64,000 nt of DNA from an uncultured Collinsella sp. (GTDB lineage Bacteria > Actinomycetota > Coriobacteriia > Coriobacteriales > Coriobacteriaceae). Position 1 is the first letter of the stretch, and each line of letters opens with the position of its first letter. Below are positions 59,207-64,000 of this stretch, piece after piece. The notes beneath the pieces are model-generated. The model was given only the letters and a program-made list of their open reading frames with translations. It had not been told where the DNA came from and did not search any database. Made by a program: the position numbers and the translations under genes. Location of the stretch: positions 51,185-115,184 of the forward strand of contig CABUQV010000005.1 in NCBI GenBank assembly GCA_902493855.1, written 5' to 3'.

Positions 59207-60688
59207 TTAGCGATGGAAGAAACCGCGGCGCTCAAACTTGGGCTCGCAGCACACGTTGATACCCAGTTTGCGCAGTACCGTCTCGTCCGTCGGCGAGATA
59301 ATCACGCTAAAGAAGGCATCGCAACCGCGCAGCTGCTCCAGGCCCGAAAGGACGCGAGCGGCCGTCTCACTCGTGGCCGAGGTGATCGACAGCGCCATAA
59401 GCGTCTCGTCGGTGTGGAGGCGCGGGTTTTTGCTGCCCAGGAAATGCGTCTTGAGCTTGCTGATGGGCTCGATCGCCTCATCGCTAATGACCTCGAGCTC
59501 AAGGTCGACGCCCGAGACATGCTTGAGGGCGTTCATAATGAGCGAGCTCGCGGCGCCCAGGCGCGTGGAAGTCTTGCCGGTCACCACGGAGCCATCGGGC
59601 ATGACCATGGCACCCACGGGACCACCCGTCAGCTGCTCCCTGGTGAGGGCCGCCGAGCGCGCCGGTGAGTAGTTCTTATCGATGCCGGCTTTCTTCATAA
59701 TGATCTTGAGACGGTCGACTTGCTCATCGCCCACGCCGGTACGGCGCACATTTTCGACCGCGGTAAAGTAGCGGCGGACGATCTCCATCTTGGAAGCGTC
59801 GCGGCAGGCATCGTCATCGGTGATGGCAAAGCCGACCATATTGACGCCCATGTCCGTAGGGCTCTGGTAGGGGCTCTTGCCCAGGATCTTTTCCATCAGG
59901 GCACGGACTACCGGGAAGGCCTCGACGTCGCGGTTGTAGTTGACCGTGGTCTTGTTGTAGGCCTCAAGGTGGAACGAATCGATGATATTGGCGTCGTCGA
60001 GGTCAGCCGTGGCGGCCTCGTAGGCAATATTGACCGGATGCGTCAGAGGAAGATTCCAGACCGGGAAGGTCTCGAATTTGGCATAGCCGGCGGCCGTGCC
60101 ATGCTTATGCTCGTGATACAGCTGCGAGAGGCAAGTGGCGAGCTTGCCCGAGCCGGGGCCGGGTGCCGTCACGACAACGAGCGGACGCGTGGTCTCGACA
60201 AACTCGTTCTTGCCGTAGCCATCGTCGGACACGATCAGATCGACATCGTGCGGATACCCCTCGATGGGATAGTGCAGCTTGGCGGGAATACCGAGCGCGT
60301 TCAGGCGGTTGCGGAACACATCGGCAGCAGGCTGGCCGGCGTACTGGGTGATGACCACAGCCGCGACGGCAAAGCCGTTGCCGCGGAACAGGTCAACCAA
60401 GCGCAGCACATCCTCGTCATAGGTAATACCGAGGTCACCACGAGCCTTGTTTTTCTCGATGTGGTTCGCGTTGATCGCGATGATAACCTCGACATCGTCG
60501 GCGATGCTCTTGAGCATGCGGAACTTGCTGTCCGGTTCAAAACCCGGCAGCACGCGGCTCGCATGATAGTCATCGAACAGCTTACCGCCAAACTCCAAAT
60601 AGAGCTTGCCACCAAACTGCGAGATGCGCTCCTTAATGTGAGCAGCCTGCAGCTCGATATACTTCGCGTTGTCGAAACCCTGGCGCAT
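59207..60688 (-). CDS. DUF1846 domain protein
   Basis: This 493-residue cytosolic protein is read from MRQGFDNAKYIELQAAHIKE, with GGGAGCCATAT upstream. Its typical blocks are FGGKLYLEFGGKLFDDYHAS, RVLPGFEPDSKFRML, VVVTAPGPGSGKLATCLSQL (a P-loop-like GPGSGK) and NYNRDVEAFPVVRAL. Members are conserved in anaerobic Gram-positive and gut bacteria; the structure is known but the activity is uncertain. It is monocistronic. Confidence 0.92.
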   Translation of the reverse strand: MRQGFDNAKYIELQAAHIKERISQFGGKLYLEFGGKLFDDYHASRVLPGFEPDSKFRMLKSIADDVEVIIAINANHIEKNKARGDLGITYDEDVLRLVDLFRGNGFAVAAVVITQYAGQPAADVFRNRLNALGIPAKLHYPIEGYPHDVDLIVSDDGYGKNEFVETTRPLVVVTAPGPGSGKLATCLSQLYHEHKHGTAAGYAKFETFPVWNLPLTHPVNIAYEAATADLDDANIIDSFHLEAYNKTTVNYNRDVEAFPVVRALMEKILGKSPYQSPTDMGVNMVGFAITDDDACRDASKMEIVRRYFTAVENVRRTGVGDEQVDRLKIIMKKAGIDKNYSPARSAALTREQLTGGPVGAMVMPDGSVVTGKTSTRLGAASSLIMNALKHVSGVDLELEVISDEAIEPISKLKTHFLGSKNPRLHTDETLMALSITSATSETAARVLSGLEQLRGCDAFFSVIISPTDETVLRKLGINVCCEPKFERRGFFHR

Positions 60689-60712
60689 ATATGGCTCCCG
60701 TCCCGTTTCCAT

Positions 60713-61173
60713 TTAATGTTCTAGGCGATTATAACGGAGCCCGCCCTCCCCGATACCCAGACCATCAACAGGCACCAACCAAACATCCGTCAAACCTCTT
60801 ATCGGACATATTTGGTGCAAACTAACCTGACCCCATTGCACCGCCCCATTACACCAACAACGGCAACATCGCAGGTGGAGCAAAAGTCAGCGAAAGCCCA
60901 CCAGAGCGAGCAAAGTGACGTGAAAGAGGAGGGCATAGGCCTTTTGGCCATGCCCGACGATTGAACGTCAGATTGCCGCTCTGGCGGGCTTGCAGCGTCG
61001 AGTGGTTCCGGCGTTTGGTAAAACGCCGGAACACAAGAGCGCCCCCTCCCGCGCACGGAACGGGAGGGGGCTAAAGGTAGGAGTCTACCGGTGGGTTGAC
61101 CCCACCGGACAGACGATGACCAGGTGATCCTCTACAGGATCGTCAAGGTTTCCGTGGGGTACCCGTTGGGTAC
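60713..61173. other. 461-base gap with several hairpins, no supported gene
   Basis: Between the DUF1846 and arcD genes the sequence holds GTTCCGGCGTTT-GGTA-AAACGCCGGAAC (61005-61032, perfect 12-bp stem), GGGCATAGGCC-TTTT-GGCCATGCCC near 60938, and GCCCCCTCCCG/CGGGAGGGGGC (61041-61071), which may end the arc operon. A minus-strand open frame of 85 residues (60799-61056) has no ribosome site or family and was not called. Confidence 0.6.
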
Positions 61174-62652
61174 TTAGAGCAGCACGCAGGCGACGGTCAG
61201 AATGACGGCGCAGACGACGGAGAGAGCGACGATGAGCTTAAGGGCAAACTTGAGCCAGGTCGTCCACTCGATCTTGGCCAGGGCGAGACCGCCCATGATG
61301 GCGCCGGAAGTCGGGGTGAACAGGTTCACGACACCAATGGCGGCGGAGAAGATCATGACCATGACCTCAGGCGAGAAGCCGAGCTTAACAGCCAGCGGTC
61401 CCATGATGGGCATGGAGACGGTGGCCATACCGGAGGTCGAGGGGATCAGGAAGGACAGGCCGAAGTAGACCAGGAAGCTCATGGGAGCGAAGATCACGCC
61501 AGACAGGCCAGCCAGGGCATTGGCGGCAGCGTCGAGGACGAAGACGTCGAGGCCGGTGTTAGCCATGAGGACGGAGATACCACGGGCGAGGGCGATAACG
61601 AGAACAACGGACATCATGTCGGCAGCGCCGGTGATGAAGGTGTTGACGATCTGCTTCTCGGACAGGCCACCGATGATACCGATCAGGACGGCCATGAGGA
61701 AGAACCAGGTGGAAGCCTCGTCGAAGTACCACTGGCCAATGGGCAGGCCGGTGATCAGGGCAGACCAGCCCTGGACGACGGCGTTACCGTCGGCGTCGTA
61801 GACAGCGCCAGCGTCGAAGAAGTTGGCGACGCCCTCGTTGAGGTCGGCCAGCGGAATGAAGCCGACGATCATGACGACGAAGGTGAAGGCGAAGGCGATC
61901 AGAACACCCTTCTGACGACCGGTGAGCTTGACCTCCTTGTGGACCTCGGAAGCAGCCTTGCCGTGAGCCTCTTCGGCGTCCTTGAGCTCCTGCATCGACA
62001 GGATGGTGGAACCCTTGTCAGCCTTGACCCTCTTGGCATAGTTCATCACGAAGACGATGGACATGGCGGTGGTAACAATCCACAGGACGGCACCGAGGCC
62101 GATGATGATGGACTGGTTGACCTCAATGCCAACGCCGGTCAGAGCGTCGACGGCAGCGCCGACGGCGAACGGGTTAACCGTGGAGCCCAGGCAGCCGCAG
62201 CCAGCGCCGAGCAGGACGGTAGCGGCACCGACCATGGGGTCGAAGCCAGCGGCCATCATGGTAGCGGCGAGCAGGGCGTAGAAGGGAACGGTCTCCTCGC
62301 ACATACCATAGGTGGTACCACCGAGGGAGAAGATGAGCATCAGCACGGGAATGAGCATAATCTCGTTGCCCTTAAGCTTCTGCACCAGAACGGCGATGCC
62401 GTTGTCCAGGGCGCCGGTCTCGGTCATCATGCCGAGGAAGCCGCCCAGGATCATAACGAAGAGGCAGACGGGCAGAGCGTCAGCGAAGCCCAGGATCGGG
62501 GCGGTGCAGAAATCGCTCAGACGGGCGGCAGTAACCGCGCCACCGGACGTGCCGGAGACGATAACGGTAATCACTGCGACAATTGCCAGCAGAGCAAGAA
62601 GAATGGTGAACGATGAAGGCATACCGCGCTTTTTCTTAGCGGTCTCAGTCAT
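61174..62652 (-). CDS. YfcC-family basic amino acid antiporter (probable arginine/ornithine exchanger)
   Basis: This 492-residue membrane protein has about 12 segments and starts MTETAKKKRGMPSSFTILLA; GGGGGG lies about 9 bases upstream. It matches the YfcC/DcuC-like fold with paired re-entrant loops (GGTTYGMCEETVPFYALLAA, GAGCGCLGSTVNPFAVGAAV, PSTSGMATVSMPIMGPLAVK, NLFTPTSGAIMGGLALAKIE). In arginine deiminase clusters such proteins swap arginine for ornithine, so that role is inferred here from the neighbours arcA and arcB. Confidence 0.85.
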   Translation of the reverse strand: MTETAKKKRGMPSSFTILLALLAIVAVITVIVSGTSGGAVTAARLSDFCTAPILGFADALPVCLFVMILGGFLGMMTETGALDNGIAVLVQKLKGNEIMLIPVLMLIFSLGGTTYGMCEETVPFYALLAATMMAAGFDPMVGAATVLLGAGCGCLGSTVNPFAVGAAVDALTGVGIEVNQSIIIGLGAVLWIVTTAMSIVFVMNYAKRVKADKGSTILSMQELKDAEEAHGKAASEVHKEVKLTGRQKGVLIAFAFTFVVMIVGFIPLADLNEGVANFFDAGAVYDADGNAVVQGWSALITGLPIGQWYFDEASTWFFLMAVLIGIIGGLSEKQIVNTFITGAADMMSVVLVIALARGISVLMANTGLDVFVLDAAANALAGLSGVIFAPMSFLVYFGLSFLIPSTSGMATVSMPIMGPLAVKLGFSPEVMVMIFSAAIGVVNLFTPTSGAIMGGLALAKIEWTTWLKFALKLIVALSVVCAVILTVACVLL

Positions 62653-62753
62653 AGTTCTCATCCCCCCTTCATAAATCATTTACTGATCTCGCCAGAAGCG
62701 GCTCTTCCGTGCCGTGCTTGCCGCTTGATGCGAGATTATTACCAGATAAAACC

Positions 62754-62783
62754 GCTCGGGGTGTGCAGCAATACACCCCGAGC
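62754..62783 (-). terminator. Terminator between arcB and the antiporter
   Basis: GCTCGGGGTGT / ACACCCCGAGC on the minus strand is followed by GGTTTTATC. It would limit read-through from arcB into the antiporter gene. Confidence 0.7.
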
Positions 62784-62799
62784 GAGATGCTAGATGCTC

Positions 62800-63795
62800 T
62801 TACTTGAGCGTGGCGTACATGACAGCCTTGATGGTGTGCATGCGGTTCTCGGCCTCGTCGAAGACCTTGGAAGCGGGGCTCTCGAAGACCTCGTCGGTGA
62901 CCTCCTGCTCGGTGATGCCGAACTGCTCGCACTTCTCGGCGCCAATGGTGGTATTGGTGTCGTGGAAGCTGGGCAGGCAGTGCAGGAAGATGGCACCCGG
63001 GTTGGCCATAGCCATGACCTCGGAGGTGACACGATACGGGGTGAGTTGAGCGATGCGCTCGGCCCAGACCTCGTCAGGCTCGCCCATGGAGACCCACACG
63101 TCGGTGTAGATAACGTCGGCACCGGTAACGCCGTCCTTGACGTCGGTAGTCAGCTTGATGGTGCAGCCATTGGCCTCGGCGATGGGCTTGCAGGCCTCGA
63201 TGACGTCGTCAGCGGGCATGCACTCCTCGGGGCCGCAGGCCACGAAGTTCATGCCGAGCTTGGAGCAGACGACCATGAGGGAACGAGCGACGTTGTTCTT
63301 GCAGTCGCCCATGAAGACGAGGGTCTTGCCCTTGATGTCGTAGTTGAAGTTCTCCTGGACGGTCAGGATGTCGGCGAGCATCTGGGTGGGGTGCCACTCG
63401 GTGGTCAGGCCGTTCCACACGGGCACGCCGGACTTAGCAGCGAGCTCCTCGACGTCGTCCTGGGCAAATCCGCGGAACTCAATGCCGTCATACATGCGGC
63501 CGAGAACGCGGGCGGTGTCCTCGATGGACTCCTTCTTGCCCATCTGCGACGAACCGGGATCGAGGTAGGTGACGCCCATGCCCAGGTCCATGCCGCCGAC
63601 CTCGAAGGCGCAGCGGGTACGAGTGGAGGTCTTCTGGAAGAGCAGGACGATGTTCTTGCCCTCGAGATAACGGTGCGGAACGCCAGCGCGCTTCATGTCC
63701 TTGAAGTTCTTGGAAAGCTTGAGCAAGTACTCGATCTCCTCGGTGGAGAGGTCGAGGAGCTTGAGGAAGCTACGGCCGGAGAGGTTAACACCCAT
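62800..63795 (-). CDS. arcB: Ornithine carbamoyltransferase, probably catabolic
   Basis: This 331-residue enzyme is read from MGVNLSGRSFLKLLDLSTEE with AAAGGAAACGAACC upstream. It carries carbamoyl-phosphate binding FQKTSTRTRCAFEVG, TEWHPTQMLADILTVQ and ornithine-side FLHCLPSFHDTNT. Between arcA and the antiporter it would work in the arginine deiminase pathway, turning citrulline and phosphate into ornithine and carbamoyl phosphate. The sequence alone does not exclude an anabolic ArgF. No carbamate kinase gene (arcC) is in the window. Confidence 0.92.
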   Translation of the reverse strand: MGVNLSGRSFLKLLDLSTEEIEYLLKLSKNFKDMKRAGVPHRYLEGKNIVLLFQKTSTRTRCAFEVGGMDLGMGVTYLDPGSSQMGKKESIEDTARVLGRMYDGIEFRGFAQDDVEELAAKSGVPVWNGLTTEWHPTQMLADILTVQENFNYDIKGKTLVFMGDCKNNVARSLMVVCSKLGMNFVACGPEECMPADDVIEACKPIAEANGCTIKLTTDVKDGVTGADVIYTDVWVSMGEPDEVWAERIAQLTPYRVTSEVMAMANPGAIFLHCLPSFHDTNTTIGAEKCEQFGITEQEVTDEVFESPASKVFDEAENRMHTIKAVMYATLK

Positions 63796-63859
63796 GGTTC
63801 GTTTCCTTTCGAAGAAATGAATTACGTAAATAGTAGTGTTGCCCGTTTGACGGGCGAAA

Positions 63860-63888
63860 CCGGTGCGGTTGTAGGGGGACCGCACCGG
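63860..63888 (-). terminator. Hairpin between arcA and arcB
   Basis: CCGGTGCGG / CCGCACCGG with an 11-base loop lies 12 bases after arcA; a second stem GCCCG/CGGGC follows at 63841-63855. The T-run is weak, so it may be a partial terminator or RNA processing site rather than a full stop. Confidence 0.45.
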
Positions 63889-63900
63889 AAACGGAAAGAC

Positions 63901-64000
63901 TTAGAGGTCCTCGCGCCAGAAGGGCATGCTCATGCAGCGCGGGCCGCCGCGGCCGCGGGAGAGCTCGGCGGAGGGCACGACGAGAAGGTCCAGGCCCTCC
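63901..64000 (-). CDS. arcA: Arginine deiminase, C-terminal fragment (cut by window edge)
   Basis: The last 32 residues are visible. They read EGLDLLVVPSAELSRGRGG and end CMSMPFWREDL. The segment SRGRGGPRCMSMP holds the catalytic Cys of arginine deiminase, which lies near the C-terminus of the about 410-residue enzyme. It turns arginine into citrulline and ammonia, the first step of the pathway whose next gene is arcB. Confidence 0.93.
   Translation of the reverse strand, partial: EGLDLLVVPSAELSRGRGGPRCMSMPFWREDL

Noticed and set aside
60799..61056. 85-residue minus-strand open frame between DUF1846 and the arc genes
   Set aside because: No ribosome site, no known family, overlaps several hairpins; the region reads as non-coding.

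Overview
The window is high-GC DNA holding the right-hand part of an integrated tailed phage (about 1-25.4 kb) followed by an ordinary bacterial chromosome (about 25.6-64 kb). The chromosome has a complete-looking division and cell-wall (dcw) cluster, a Pst phosphate system, a Pit transporter and an arginine deiminase cluster. With the base composition and protein character, this suggests an anaerobic gut actinobacterium of the Coriobacteriia (Collinsella-like). That is inference; no rRNA gene is present to confirm it.

Prophage, 1-25,361. Structural genes are transcribed leftward in HK97/SPP1-like order: HNH nuclease, small and large terminase, portal, MuF-type minor head protein, two tRNA genes, scaffold, major capsid, connector and neck proteins, major tail protein, tail chaperone pair joined by a -1 frameshift, tape measure and the start of a distal tail protein. 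Lysis genes and the left attachment site lie outside the window. To the right are a leftward early region (HicAB toxin-antitoxin, sigma-like late regulator, small unknown genes, a DUF6291-like protein, a tyrosine integrase, a ParB-domain protein, HTH proteins) and a divergent Cro/CI-type switch with four evenly spaced operator-like sites. The far right holds a rightward lysogeny and cargo module (repressor, unknown protein, DUF3644/HEPN-like protein) and a second tyrosine integrase. The MuF protein has a C-terminal nuclease-like toxin domain (PD-(D/E)XK pattern, CdiA tRNase-like), and tRNA-Trp and tRNA-Leu genes follow it directly.

Chromosome, 25.6-40 kb. It carries an SGNH hydrolase, a TIGR02452 (PARG/macrodomain-like) protein, a Bax-inhibitor-1 family protein, pit with a DUF47 PhoU-like partner, a nitroreductase, and then divIVA, yggT, sepF and yggS. 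A five-gene pstSCAB-phoU operon sits between yggS and pgeF, dividing the usual ftsZ-pgeF-yggS-sepF-yggT-divIVA gene string. A pair of 11-bp-spaced TTACGTT repeats upstream of pgeF is a candidate PHO box.

Chromosome, 39.8-64 kb. The leftward dcw cluster runs mraZ-rsmH-ftsL-ftsI-murF-mraY-murD-ftsW-murG-murC-murB-ftsQ-ftsZ, with no murE and no ftsA. Upstream of mraZ are a G-rich MraZ-box-like region, long palindromes, xerD, pyrG, a winged-helix protein and a DUF1846 protein. The window ends in an arginine deiminase cluster (arcA partial, arcB, YfcC-type antiporter), all leftward. Many intrinsic terminators and several long perfect palindromes mark the intergenic regions.
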